A DNA stretch of 64,000 nt from Saccharibacillus deserti. GTDB taxonomy: Bacteria; Bacillota; Bacilli; Paenibacillales; Paenibacillaceae. The DNA lies in the NCBI RefSeq assembly GCF_013618475.1, contig NZ_JABJVN010000001.1, positions 1,020,355-1,084,354 on the forward strand, in the 5' to 3' direction. The translations under genes and the position numbers were made by a program. The notes under the pieces are model-generated. The model was not told the origin of the DNA and did not search any database. It saw only the letters and a list, made by a program, of their open reading frames with translations. Positions 34,602 through 43,519 of the stretch are shown in pieces; the stretch's first letter is position 1, and each line of letters opens with the position of its first letter.

Positions 34602-35291
34602 ATGGACATGAACAAGAACAACGAAGAAGGCGGCGCGGACAAACGGAATCCTCTGTTTCGGGGGTTAAAATCGCTGGAAGGTCCGTTCGATCGGTTCGAT
34701 CCGTTTTCGCTGCCGGCTGCGCCGGGCGAACTGTTCCTGCAGTGGTTCGAAGAAGCACTTCGAAACAAAGTCCAAGAACCGCATGCCGCGACCTTGTCCA
34801 CCGTCGATCCGGACGGCAGACCGGATGCACGCATCCTGATTCTCAAAGACGTGCACGGCGACACTTTCTATTTCGCATCCGGCATGGAAAGCCGCAAAGG
34901 ACAGCAGCTTCAACGCCGTCCTTACGCGGCTTTGACTTTCTACTGGCCGACACTCGGCCGGCAGATTCGTCTGCGCGGCCGCGTATCGGACACCGGAGCA
35001 CAGGAAGGTGCCGAAGATCTGCGCCGGCGCGGTACCGAAGCGCGCGCATTGGCCATGCTCGGGCGGCAGAGCCGGCAGCTGGGCAGCGAAGAACAGCTGG
35101 AACAGGCTCTGGCCGAGCAGCGGGAGGTGCTGCAGGGCGATCCGGAAGCGGTCACGCCGCTGTGGCGGCTGTGGGCGCTGGAATTGGACGAGGCGGAGTT
35201 CTGGCAGGCCGTTCCCGACCGCAAACACACGCGGATCCAATATCGGCTGAGCGGAGAAGGCCGTTGGGAACACGGCCTCTTATGGCCGTAA
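34602..35291 (+). CDS. pdxH: pyridoxamine/pyridoxine 5'-phosphate oxidase
   Basis: 229-residue FMN split-barrel enzyme that oxidises pyridoxamine- or pyridoxine-5'-phosphate to pyridoxal phosphate. Features are PHAATLSTVDPDGRPDARI (substrate/FMN site), the FMN-binding FYFASGMESRKGQQL, RQIRLRGRV, and the C-terminal dimerisation region ending RIQYRLSGEGRWEHGLLWP. The middle (residues 140-180) is more divergent than in E. coli PdxH, so a PdxH-like oxidase with shifted specificity is possible. It starts four bases after the aldo/keto reductase stop. Confidence 0.82.
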   Translation: MDMNKNNEEGGADKRNPLFRGLKSLEGPFDRFDPFSLPAAPGELFLQWFEEALRNKVQEPHAATLSTVDPDGRPDARILILKDVHGDTFYFASGMESRKGQQLQRRPYAALTFYWPTLGRQIRLRGRVSDTGAQEGAEDLRRRGTEARALAMLGRQSRQLGSEEQLEQALAEQREVLQGDPEAVTPLWRLWALELDEAEFWQAVPDRKHTRIQYRLSGEGRWEHGLLWP

Positions 35292-35333
35292 TCCTGTAGA
35301 CCGCCGGCGGACAAGAACGGCAGAAGCCGTTCG

Positions 35334-35374
35334 CCGAATAACCCGAAGCCGCTTGATCGGCCCGGGTTATTCGG
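35334..35374. repeat. inverted repeat CCGAATAACCCG / CGGGTTATTCGG
   Basis: Perfect 12-base arms separated by 17 bases. There is no T run, so it is not a standard terminator on the plus strand. It may be an imperfect terminator or an operator. Confidence 0.5.
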
Positions 35375-35507
35375 TGCGGCAAAATAATATTTCGAAATTA
35401 AAAGATATTGTTCATTTTTCGGCAGATAAATCCGTTATAATAGGGAATAAGAAACGGAAACGGTTAATAAAGAATAGAGGAACACATTACCAGAGGAGGT
35501 ATGGACC

Positions 35508-36170
35508 ATGATTAGGCATGTGATCTTCGATTTCGACGGAACGATTGTCAATTCCCGGCCGCTGATTGTCGAGCTGTATAACAGCTTGGCGGCCAAGCAC
35601 GGCTATCAAGCGATCGGCGACGATACATCGGAGCCATTTGCCGGTCTGTCCATACGCCAGCGTTCCAAAACGCTGGGCATTCCGCTGTACCGCCTGCCGT
35701 TCCTCGGATTCCAGCTGTTCTCGGAATATCGCCGCAAGATCAAAACGCTTGAGCTCAAAGACGGCGTAGGCGATCTGATCCGGGACCTGAATGCGCAGGG
35801 TTATCAGCTGAGCATCATCTCGTCCAACCTGGAGAGCAATATCCGCTCCTTCCTGAGACACAATGGAATCAGCCAATTCGTGCAGGTTCGTTCCTGCTTC
35901 AGTCTGTTCGGCAAACACCGGGCGATCCATTCGTTTCTGCGCGACAACAAGCTGCATCCCCGCGAAGCCCTGTATATCGGGGACGAATTGCGGGATATCC
36001 AGGCCGGCCAGCGTTCGGGCATCAAGATGATCGCAGCGGCTTGGGGATACGATTCGTCGGAACTTATGACCCGTTTCTCGCCCGATTTTATGGCTTTTTA
36101 TCCGGGCGAAGTCTCGGCAGCCATCGAAGGCTTCAACGCAAGCGCAGGGAGAGCCGCAGGTGCCCTTTGA
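35508..36170 (+). CDS. HAD-superfamily hydrolase, paralogue A
   Basis: 220-residue HAD phosphatase of the phosphoglycolate-phosphatase-like group. Motif I DFDGTIVNS, motif II SIISSN, motif III Lys in FGKHRAI, motif IV YIGDELRDIQAG. A small helical cap follows motif I. It shares about half of its residues with the gene at 42763 (same MIRH start, LGIPLYR, LFGKHRAI, YIGDELRDI), so the two are clear paralogues 7 kb apart. GAGGAGG precedes the ATG. TATAAT at 35436-35441 may be its -10, but no -35 with good spacing was found. Confidence 0.88.
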   Translation: MIRHVIFDFDGTIVNSRPLIVELYNSLAAKHGYQAIGDDTSEPFAGLSIRQRSKTLGIPLYRLPFLGFQLFSEYRRKIKTLELKDGVGDLIRDLNAQGYQLSIISSNLESNIRSFLRHNGISQFVQVRSCFSLFGKHRAIHSFLRDNKLHPREALYIGDELRDIQAGQRSGIKMIAAAWGYDSSELMTRFSPDFMAFYPGEVSAAIEGFNASAGRAAGAL

Positions 36171-36238
36171 AATGTAAGCGTTATTTTAAGTTTTCAAGCA
36201 AGCAGTTGTTTTCCTTTTCCAACCCTTCCGCACCGCCC

Positions 36239-36276
36239 AAAAGCCCGTTATCCCTTTATAGGGATAACGGGCTTTT
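36239..36276. terminator. bidirectional terminator, HAD / MBL genes
   Basis: AAAAGCCCGTTATCCC and GGGATAACGGGCTTTT: a perfect 16-bp stem with loop TTTATA, symmetric for both strands. Confidence 0.95.
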
Positions 36277-36318
36277 ATAAATAGGATTCCGGGGCTGTTC
36301 GATCTTCGGATTCGAGCT

Positions 36319-37635
36319 TCAAATTACGATTTCCATTCCCGGCGTAAGCGGGAACAATCCGTCCCGGCCTTCGCTTTGCAAAATACGGCAGACTTCGCGG
36401 GTAGAGACGTCGGGCGCATGGACCAATACGACGGCTGCCGCAGGAGCTTCCTCAAGCATAAGCCGAACGTCGCCGATACCTTGATGAACTTTGTAAAACT
36501 GGTGCATAACCCGGCAGCGGACATCCGGCAGCCGATTGTCGAGCAGCATTCGGGCGCGCGTTCCCCGGGAAGCATGCCCGGTCAGGAGGATCAGATTGTC
36601 CGAATCGGGTGCGAGATGCTCCACATACGCCTGCGATACCGCTGATTCCAGCATCCCGTCGGCAGTCAAGATAAGACAGGGGCCTTCGCGCCGAAGTGCT
36701 TCCGATCGTTCCGCTTCGTTATCGACAAGAATCAGACGAGGCGAACACTCCTGGGTCAATGTCCGGATTTGCGCCGCGACGCCGGGCCGAAGCCAGAGCG
36801 GGTCGTCGATCAGATAAAGCAGTCCCTGCCAGATGGTGCGCTCGACCACGACCCGGTAAGGCGCAAGAGACTGGAAGGCCCAGATTAGCAGGTCCTGGCT
36901 GCGTCCAAAAGCCGGCACAGGAAGAAGAACCCGTCCGCCGTTTTCCAATACGCTCCGAATCTCGGATCGAATGCGTTCCAGCTTGATTTCCTGCGCTTCG
37001 TCGTCCGTCCCGTAGGCGTTGTCCACAATGGACAGGTCGGCGATCGGCACGTTTCCGTTTTCTTCGGAAACGGCGGGAGAGTCGGCTTCCAGCAGAATCG
37101 ACTCCCGGGTGTAATCGCCGGAGAAGAAGATGTGCCGGCCTTCGGTCTGCAGACGCAGCCAGATCGAACCGGATAGATGGCCTGTACGGCCCCACATGAT
37201 CCGAATCGGTTCTTCGCCGGGGCTGGGCGCCCATTCGAACCATCGGCACGGCGGCGCGCAGTCTTCCAGATAGAGAAACCGCATGGCTTTGATATGCTCC
37301 GGCCCGTAAGGGAGGGTTCCTCCGCGTGACGCAACGAAATGCCCCCAGCTGTCGAAGCCTTTGTGCAGCTGCCCGGCCGTGGCGCGGGTCGTCCAGATTG
37401 CGCCTTCGTACCCGTGCTTGTAGAGCAGGGGCAGGGCCATCGCATGGTCTTCGTGCGCATGGGAGAGGAAAACGGAAGTCAGGTCCGGGATCTCCGAAGG
37501 ATTCAGCAGCGGATAGAGACCCCGGTCTTCTTTCTTGACGCCGCAGTCGAGCAGCAGGCGGCGGCGTTCGCCGACAAGACGATAGCAGGAGCGGCCGTGT
37601 TCGCCGGCTCCGCCCCAAACCTGTAATTTCATCAT
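36319..37635 (-). CDS. MBL-fold/beta-CASP hydrolase
   Basis: 438-residue metallo-beta-lactamase-fold protein with the zinc motif HAHEDH (His59, His61, Asp63, His64), a further FFSGDYT Asp, and a long C-terminal insert like the beta-CASP domain (VLLVHAPDVS, LTADGMLES). Beta-CASP proteins are usually RNA nucleases of RNase J/CPSF type; some members have other roles. Its ATG overlaps the permease stop (ATGA), so it is translationally coupled as the last gene of an ABC importer operon, an unusual partner. A phosphonate- or phosphodiester-related role is only a guess. Confidence 0.8.
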   Translation of the reverse strand: MMKLQVWGGAGEHGRSCYRLVGERRRLLLDCGVKKEDRGLYPLLNPSEIPDLTSVFLSHAHEDHAMALPLLYKHGYEGAIWTTRATAGQLHKGFDSWGHFVASRGGTLPYGPEHIKAMRFLYLEDCAPPCRWFEWAPSPGEEPIRIMWGRTGHLSGSIWLRLQTEGRHIFFSGDYTRESILLEADSPAVSEENGNVPIADLSIVDNAYGTDDEAQEIKLERIRSEIRSVLENGGRVLLPVPAFGRSQDLLIWAFQSLAPYRVVVERTIWQGLLYLIDDPLWLRPGVAAQIRTLTQECSPRLILVDNEAERSEALRREGPCLILTADGMLESAVSQAYVEHLAPDSDNLILLTGHASRGTRARMLLDNRLPDVRCRVMHQFYKVHQGIGDVRLMLEEAPAAAVVLVHAPDVSTREVCRILQSEGRDGLFPLTPGMEIVI

Positions 37636-39311
37636 CGTTTATTCCACTTTCTTTTCGAGCCGAGGCTCTCCATAATCGTCAGGATCACCGTCGTGAATCC
37701 GACCGACACGACGGCCATCGCCATGCCAAGCGATACCTGGCCTTGTTCGAACTGCGCGAAGATAAACGTGGCCGACGTCTGCATCGAAGGCGGCAGAATC
37801 AGCAGGGAACCGACCAATTCGCGCGAAGCGATCGTGAACGTCATGGTCCATCCGGCCAGAATGCCCGGCAGAATCAAGGGCAGCGTAATACGAGATAACA
37901 GATACCAAGGCCTTCCGCCGAATACTTGCCCCGCCTGCATCAGGGAACCGTCGATCTGCCCGGCCGCGCTTTTGACATACTGGACGGTATAGGGCACGAA
38001 GAGTACGACATAAGTCAGAATGACGATGCCGGCCGTGTTGTACAGCGGAATCGGCATCCACGGCGAGTTCCAGAGCAGGATCAAGCCTACGACGATGACG
38101 ATGCCGGGCACGGTGTTGGGCAGCAGGCTGAGCAGGTCGACCGAACGCTGTCCGATCGTTTTGGAACGGCGAATCACCAGCGCAAACCAAGTGCCCAACA
38201 CCGCGGCGATACTTGAAGCCGCGAGTGCAAGCCAGATACTGTTCATCAGCGCTTTCATGCCCGGCGTTCCGAAGCTCAGCAGCTCCCGGTAAGCATCCAG
38301 CGTCGTGTTGCTCCAGGACAAACCTTCCCCGCGCAGCTTCATGGTCGAGGCCGCGACGATCGAGAAATACGGGATCCCGATCGAGAAGACCAGCAGCAGC
38401 AGAACGAATAATCCGCCCAGCCACAGCACCGGGCCGCGGGACGTTTCGGCGGAGCGGCGGGAGCCTTTGCCGCCGACGAGGCTGTACGTATAGCGCCGGT
38501 TCACGACCGACTGCACGTACCACATCAACAGACACACGGTTAACAGCAGCGAAGACAGCGAAGTCGCTTTGCCGAAATCGATCGGCCAGCTGGAGACGTA
38601 CCGATGGATCTCGGACGTCATAACGTCGTAACCGATCCGTTTGCCGAACGTGGCCGGGGTGCCGAACTCCGCAATCGTTTTGACAAAAATCAGCATCGCT
38701 CCCATACCGAACGAAGACAGCAGCAGCGGAACGACGATGCGGCGGAATCGGTACCAGGCCGGAGCGCCCAGCACGGAAGCCGCTTCTTCCAGGCTTCCGC
38801 CGATCCGCTCCAGCGCTCCGCGCAGCAGCAGGTACAGAAAAGGAAACAGATGCAGGCTCATGATCGCGATCATGCCGCCGAAGCTGAAGAAAGAAGGCGC
38901 GAGGCGCCCCAGGGCCGGGACAAGCTGCTCCAGGTAGCCGTTTTTTTGCATAAACAGGATCCAGCCCATCGACCCGATGTAAGGAGGCGTCATAAACGGA
39001 ATCAGCAGGACCACTTCCAGCCCTTTGATGCGGCCGATCGACGTATGGACCATAATCCAGGCCAGCGGAAGCGCAAGCAGCGTCGTGCCGAAAATAACGC
39101 AGATCCCGAGCCAGACCGTATTCAGCATGACTTGGGCCAAATCGGCGTCCGCAATCGTACGGAAGGGAGCTGCAAGCTGCAGCTCCCCGTCCCGATACAC
39201 GCTTTGGATAAAAATTTGGATCAGGGGGATAACAATCATGACCGTCAGGACCAGCAGGGCCAGCAGGACCGACAATCCCCGGATCGGTTTAAGCGTCAGG
39301 GATTTGTTCAT
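37632..39311 (-). CDS. ABC importer permease, fused two-domain type (FbpB/PhnU-like)
   Basis: 559-residue membrane protein with about 12 helices in two homologous halves, each ending with a binding-protein-dependent EAA loop (EEAASVLGAPAWYRF near residue 180; LMQAGQVFGGRPWYLLSRI near residue 460). This duplicated layout is typical of Fe(III), thiamine and 2-aminoethylphosphonate importers. Its start is one base after the binding-protein stop, and its stop overlaps the MBL gene. The cargo cannot be decided from this subunit. Confidence 0.88.
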   Translation of the reverse strand: MNKSLTLKPIRGLSVLLALLVLTVMIVIPLIQIFIQSVYRDGELQLAAPFRTIADADLAQVMLNTVWLGICVIFGTTLLALPLAWIMVHTSIGRIKGLEVVLLIPFMTPPYIGSMGWILFMQKNGYLEQLVPALGRLAPSFFSFGGMIAIMSLHLFPFLYLLLRGALERIGGSLEEAASVLGAPAWYRFRRIVVPLLLSSFGMGAMLIFVKTIAEFGTPATFGKRIGYDVMTSEIHRYVSSWPIDFGKATSLSSLLLTVCLLMWYVQSVVNRRYTYSLVGGKGSRRSAETSRGPVLWLGGLFVLLLLVFSIGIPYFSIVAASTMKLRGEGLSWSNTTLDAYRELLSFGTPGMKALMNSIWLALAASSIAAVLGTWFALVIRRSKTIGQRSVDLLSLLPNTVPGIVIVVGLILLWNSPWMPIPLYNTAGIVILTYVVLFVPYTVQYVKSAAGQIDGSLMQAGQVFGGRPWYLLSRITLPLILPGILAGWTMTFTIASRELVGSLLILPPSMQTSATFIFAQFEQGQVSLGMAMAVVSVGFTTVILTIMESLGSKRKWNKR

Positions 39312-39312
39312 G

Positions 39313-40401
39313 TTACTTGAACAGCTTCAGGAAGCGTTCCGTCACATCGGCACCGTTCTCGTTCATCCAGTCCCAATCGACGGCCAGCTGCGGAATTTCG
39401 TCGAGGTTGGCCCGGTTTTCGGCTTTGATATCGGTACGTCCCGGCATGAGGTAGGCCTCGGATACCATTTTTTGCGCTTCGTCGGACAGCAGGTAGTCGA
39501 TAAACGCTTTGGCGTTGGCTTCGTGTTCGGTTGTATTAAGGATAGCCGCCGGTCTCGGGCTGATTACGGTACCTTCGCTCGGGTAGACGATATCGATCGG
39601 CTCGCCTTTGGCTTTGGCGCTGTACGTCATATAATCGACGGCCGAGACTACGATCCCTTTGGCGCCCGTGATGACCGGGTCCAGCGCTTCTTTGTTGGCT
39701 CCGGCCATTGTCACACCGTTGGCTTTGTAGCTTTCGAACAAGGACCAGCCTTTGTCGCCGTTCGCGTTCAGGTAGCCGGTCATGAAATCGAGCGCGGAGC
39801 CGGACAAGGAAGGATCGGGGATATTGACTTGGTCTTTGTATTCCGGTTTGCTCAGATCGGCCCAGGAAGCCGGAGGCGTGGCGATCAGTTTGGTGTTGTA
39901 GGCGATGCCCAGAGCGGAAGCGCTGGCGCCGAAGTAATTGCCGTCCGCATCCGACCAGTCGGGATTCAGTTTGTCGGCGTTTTTCGCTTCCGGATACGGC
40001 ATGGTCAATCCGTCGGCTTTGAGGCCTTGGGCAGCCGGGAGAGAAGCGAGAATGACGACATCCGCCGCGGGATTGCTTTTCTCCGCTTCCAGGCGGGCCA
40101 GAATCTTGCCGGTCGTTCCCTGGAACACTTCGACGTCTACGCCGCTCTCGGCTTCATAGCCTTCGATGATCTTGTTGGCGAGTCCTTCGGGGCCGGCGGT
40201 GTAGACGGTCAGCTTGGTATCCGCGCTCTGCGTCTGCTTGGCAGGCGTGCTTCCGGCAGCGGCGGCCGGGTCGGCGGACGCTGCCGGTGCCGAACTGCCC
40301 GTGCTGCCGCAGGCGGTAAGCGCCATGCCAAAAGCGAGCGTCAGTGCGATCGGGGCCGTTCTGGCCAGTTTTGTTTTAACGGTAAAAGTACGGTTCCACA
40401 T
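39313..40401 (-). CDS. ABC importer solute-binding lipoprotein (Fe(III)/AEP-type)
   Basis: 362-residue lipoprotein, signal peptide ending ALTAC (Cys31), then an Ala/Ser/Pro-rich spacer and a type-2 periplasmic-binding fold (KLTVYTAGPEGLANKIIE, FQGTTGKILARLEAEK). The fold is that of ferric-ion, thiamine, polyamine and 2-aminoethylphosphonate receptors. I see no clear paired-Tyr iron motif, so an organic or phosphonate cargo is at least as likely. AGGAGG is seven bases before the ATG. It is second in the operon. Confidence 0.88.
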   Translation of the reverse strand: MWNRTFTVKTKLARTAPIALTLAFGMALTACGSTGSSAPAASADPAAAAGSTPAKQTQSADTKLTVYTAGPEGLANKIIEGYEAESGVDVEVFQGTTGKILARLEAEKSNPAADVVILASLPAAQGLKADGLTMPYPEAKNADKLNPDWSDADGNYFGASASALGIAYNTKLIATPPASWADLSKPEYKDQVNIPDPSLSGSALDFMTGYLNANGDKGWSLFESYKANGVTMAGANKEALDPVITGAKGIVVSAVDYMTYSAKAKGEPIDIVYPSEGTVISPRPAAILNTTEHEANAKAFIDYLLSDEAQKMVSEAYLMPGRTDIKAENRANLDEIPQLAVDWDWMNENGADVTERFLKLFK

Positions 40402-40458
40402 AAGTATTCCTCCTGGGAAATGTGATTTAAGTATAAAAGAAAGCGGGCAAACGACAGA

Positions 40459-41526
40459 TTAAGATTTGGGCACGGCGTTCAGCCGATGCAGTTTCTTGCG
40501 GGGGAGATATACCGTCATGCGGCTGCCCGCCGGAATCCGGCAGTCGTAGTAAGCCGTCCAGCGCTCCTCTTGGCCGTCGGCCTGCACATGCACTTCGTAG
40601 CGGTCGCCCATGTAGCTGGCCTGCACGATCTCGACTTCGTACGCATCGCAGGCGCCTTCGCCAAGCGGCTCCCAGCGCAGATGTTCCGGGCGGAACATCG
40701 CGAGTGTGACCGCCGGTTCCGGCGGGTTCTTCTTCGGATCAAGATCGGCATCATTCGTCGCCTGCAGCGGTTCCGCCGAGGGAGAGGCCGCAGTAATCCA
40801 GTTGGAGCGCCCGATAAAACGCGCCACGAACGGATCGGTCGGCTTGGCGTAAATCTCTTCGGGCGTTCCGCGCTGCAGCACCCGTCCGCTGTGCATCACG
40901 ACGATTTCGTCGGACATCGACATGGCTTCGATCTGGTCATGCGTCACGTACAGCGCCGTCAGGCCGAGGTCCCGGACAAGCGAGAGCATCTCGACTCTCA
41001 TCTCTTCGCGCAGCGAAGCATCCAGCGCGCTGAGCGGCTCGTCGAACAGGACAAGGCGGGGCTGAACCGCGACGGCCCGGGCAAAAGCGACCCGCTGCTG
41101 CTGACCGCCGGAGAGCTGGTGCGGATAGCGGTCCATCATCGCGCCGAGCTGTACTTTTTCCAGCGCGCGTGTGACCGTTTGTTTCAGATCCTGGGTCCGG
41201 CGGCTTGTGCGAAGACCGAAAGCGACGTTCTCGAACACCGTCATATGCGGCCAGAGCGCGAAATCCTGAAATACCATGCCGAATCCGCGCTTATGTGCCG
41301 GGGTACTGCGCTTGCGCGAAGCGTCGAACAGCGTGTCGCCGCCGATCGAGATCGTGCCGGTATCCGGCGCCTCGAGGCCCGCGATCATGCGCAGCAGCGT
41401 CGTTTTGCCGCATCCGGACGGACCGAGCAGCGTAGTGAACGTGCCTTCCTTGACGATCAGGTCGGTCGGGTGCAGCGCGGTTGTCGGCCCGAACGTTTTG
41501 CTCAATCCTTCAATGTATAAGTCCAT
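40459..41526 (-). CDS. ABC importer ATP-binding protein with TOBE-like domain
   Basis: 355-residue ATPase. Walker A GPSGCGKTT, Q-loop FQDF, signature LSGGQQQR, Walker B LVLFDEP, D-loop SALD, switch His in VTHD. The C-terminal 110 residues form a TOBE-like regulatory domain (VEIVQASYMGDRYEVHVQ). First gene of the minus-strand importer operon. The ATG at 41526 follows AAAGGA; an in-frame ATG at 41532 is too close to that site. A LysR gene is divergent upstream. Confidence 0.9.
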   Translation of the reverse strand: MDLYIEGLSKTFGPTTALHPTDLIVKEGTFTTLLGPSGCGKTTLLRMIAGLEAPDTGTISIGGDTLFDASRKRSTPAHKRGFGMVFQDFALWPHMTVFENVAFGLRTSRRTQDLKQTVTRALEKVQLGAMMDRYPHQLSGGQQQRVAFARAVAVQPRLVLFDEPLSALDASLREEMRVEMLSLVRDLGLTALYVTHDQIEAMSMSDEIVVMHSGRVLQRGTPEEIYAKPTDPFVARFIGRSNWITAASPSAEPLQATNDADLDPKKNPPEPAVTLAMFRPEHLRWEPLGEGACDAYEVEIVQASYMGDRYEVHVQADGQEERWTAYYDCRIPAGSRMTVYLPRKKLHRLNAVPKS

Positions 41527-41532
41527 GTGCAT

Positions 41533-41722
41533 TCCTTTCCTGCTTCCGTTAACTGTTCAGCGTGATCGCCGCTTACAAATTCAGTTTACGCTCCTTGTTC
41601 GCTGCCCGTATTAACGCAAAATCAACACAAAATTAATTTTTCCAATGATTCCTGTTAACATTCATAGATTTTACTGATAAGGAGGGTGCGGGATAGGCCC
41701 GAAAGGGAAGGAAGATCGTGAC
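41533..41722. promoter_or_regulatory. divergent control region, ABC importer / LysR gene
   Basis: 190-bp AT-rich gap carrying GTTAAC and TTAATT repeats, expected to hold both promoters and a LysR T-N11-A site. I could not fix a single convincing site by eye. Confidence 0.3.
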
Positions 41723-42631
41723 ATGATGAACTTAAATCTGACCAAACTGAAGATCGTGGAGCTGCTCGAAAAATACAACAAGATCACCACAGTAGCGGAA
41801 ATGTTGAATCTGAAGCAGCCTACCGTTACGTTTCATATGAAAAACATGGAGAAAGACTTCGGAGTCAAACTGTTCGAGACCCGAATGGGCAAAATTGTCC
41901 TGACGGACGCCGGACGCGCGCTTGAGCATTACGCCGTCAAAATAGGCGCTCTGGCCGGCGAAGCGCAGCGTGCGGTGAGCGAATTCGATACGCTTCGCAA
42001 AGGCACGCTGCGGATCGGAGCCAGCTACGTACCCGCTACCTATATTCTGCCCGGTGTGCTGCACCGATTCGCGCGGATTCATCCGGGCGTACAGGTATCG
42101 TTGTCGGTCAAGACGGCTCCGGCCGTACGGGACATGCTGGAGCGCCATGAGATCGATCTCGGCATCGCGTCGACCGACTCGTTGGAGTCGCCGGAACTGA
42201 TCGCCGAGCCGATCTGCCGGGACGAACTGGTGCTTATTTTCGCGCCTTCGCACAGACTTGCGGCACTCGACGCTCCGACGCCGGAACAGATCGCTTCTTC
42301 GTATTTTGTCATGCACGGTATGGAATCGAGTACAAGGCGCTTAACGGAGCGATGGCTTGCGACCCATTCGCGGCGTCTGCCGTCTTATCTGGAATTCGAT
42401 TCATTGGAAGCGATCAAGCAGACGGTCAGGCTCGGCGAGCATGTCTCGTTTGTGTCCAGACTTGCCGTTCAAGACGAGATCGAACGCGGACTGCTGCAGA
42501 TGCGGGCCATCCCGGGGATCGCTCTGAATCGTTCCATCTATATGGTCACGAACAAGCAGCGGTATCGTTCGGCCCTGCTGGCGAAATTTACGGACCAGGT
42601 ATCGGAATGGTTGAGAGAATCGCCTTTGTAA
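41723..42631 (+). CDS. LysR-family transcriptional regulator
   Basis: 302-residue LysR regulator. Winged helix at residues 5-65 (KITTVAEMLNLKQPTVTFHM, FETRMGKIVLTDAG), hinge helix, then the effector-binding domain (GTLRIGASYVPATYILPGVL). Divergent from the ABC importer operon, which it probably controls in response to the transported compound. GGGAAGGAAG upstream of tandem ATGs. It is followed closely by the second HAD phosphatase gene. Confidence 0.9.
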   Translation: MMNLNLTKLKIVELLEKYNKITTVAEMLNLKQPTVTFHMKNMEKDFGVKLFETRMGKIVLTDAGRALEHYAVKIGALAGEAQRAVSEFDTLRKGTLRIGASYVPATYILPGVLHRFARIHPGVQVSLSVKTAPAVRDMLERHEIDLGIASTDSLESPELIAEPICRDELVLIFAPSHRLAALDAPTPEQIASSYFVMHGMESSTRRLTERWLATHSRRLPSYLEFDSLEAIKQTVRLGEHVSFVSRLAVQDEIERGLLQMRAIPGIALNRSIYMVTNKQRYRSALLAKFTDQVSEWLRESPL

Positions 42632-42762
42632 GGCAAGGAGCCGGCGAGGAAACGATCCGTACACGGTTTGCTTGTTTCAGTCCGGGCATTTGCATGTAAT
42701 ACAAAGGGAGAAAGCAGACGGTCCGTTGAAGTGAAAACCGGTATCACAGGAGGCCGCTAGCC

Positions 42763-43407
42763 ATGATTCGACATATCATCTTCGACTTTGACGGGACCAT
42801 TGCCCATTCCCGTCCCCTGATCAGCAAAATCTATAACCGGGCAGCCCAAAAACACGGGTATCGCCCGATCCGCGAAGATGACCAAGGTCCTTTTGCCGGA
42901 CATTCGATCAGTCAACGGCGAAAAGCGCTGGGGATTCCGCTCTACCGGATGCCGGCATTGGGGTTGAACGTGGTTCTGGGATACCGTCGGGGGATCGAGA
43001 ATCTGGAAGTGAAGCCGGGTATCGGAGAACTGATCGACCAGCTGCATGAAAAAGGATATCCGCTCAGCATCATTTCGTCCAATCTGGAGCGAAACATCCG
43101 GGCTTTCCTGCGAAACCAAGGCATCGACCATTTTGAACAGATTCGCTCGGCGCGCAGCCTGTTCGGCAAACACCGGGCGATTCGTTCTTTTCTTAAGCGC
43201 AACGATCTCAAAGCGGAAGAAGTGCTGTATATCGGGGATGAACTGCGGGATATCAAAGCCGGACGGCGTACGGGGGTCCATGTGATCTCGGCGGCTTGGG
43301 GATACGATTCCCTGGAGTCGATGAGACGGATCTCGCCGGACTTTACGGTGTCCTGCCCTGCAGAAGTACTCACGGCGATCCAACGATTCGATGCAATGAC
43401 GATATAA
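42763..43407 (+). CDS. HAD-superfamily hydrolase, paralogue B
   Basis: 214-residue phosphatase with DFDGTIAHS, SIISSN, FGKHRAI and YIGDELRDIKAG. Paralogue of the gene at 35508, with the same domain lengths and the same start MIRH. CAGGAGG precedes the ATG. Position next to the LysR/ABC module, with paralogue A on the other side of it, suggests an old duplication that bracketed the importer. Substrate unknown; a phosphonate or phosphoglycolate role would fit the neighbours but is not shown. Confidence 0.88.
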   Translation: MIRHIIFDFDGTIAHSRPLISKIYNRAAQKHGYRPIREDDQGPFAGHSISQRRKALGIPLYRMPALGLNVVLGYRRGIENLEVKPGIGELIDQLHEKGYPLSIISSNLERNIRAFLRNQGIDHFEQIRSARSLFGKHRAIRSFLKRNDLKAEEVLYIGDELRDIKAGRRTGVHVISAAWGYDSLESMRRISPDFTVSCPAEVLTAIQRFDAMTI

Positions 43408-43451
43408 TCAGCCGAAATAGAACGGACATGATATTCGGGCTGCCCGATCAT

Positions 43452-43479
43452 TGTTTACATAATTTTAATTATGAAACTA
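43452..43479. other. dif-like site 1 (XerD-type arm)
   Basis: TGTTTACATAA - TTTTAA - TTATGAAACTA, 11-6-11. The left arm matches the complement of the B. subtilis dif XerD arm (AGTTTACATAA) at 10 of 11 bases; the right arm matches the XerD arm TTATGTAAACT except for one missing T. It lies just before the phosphotransferase gene. Confidence 0.4.
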
Positions 43480-43519
43480 CATTTAGACTGGGATCGGTTA
43501 AACGAAGGAGGTTCATCCG

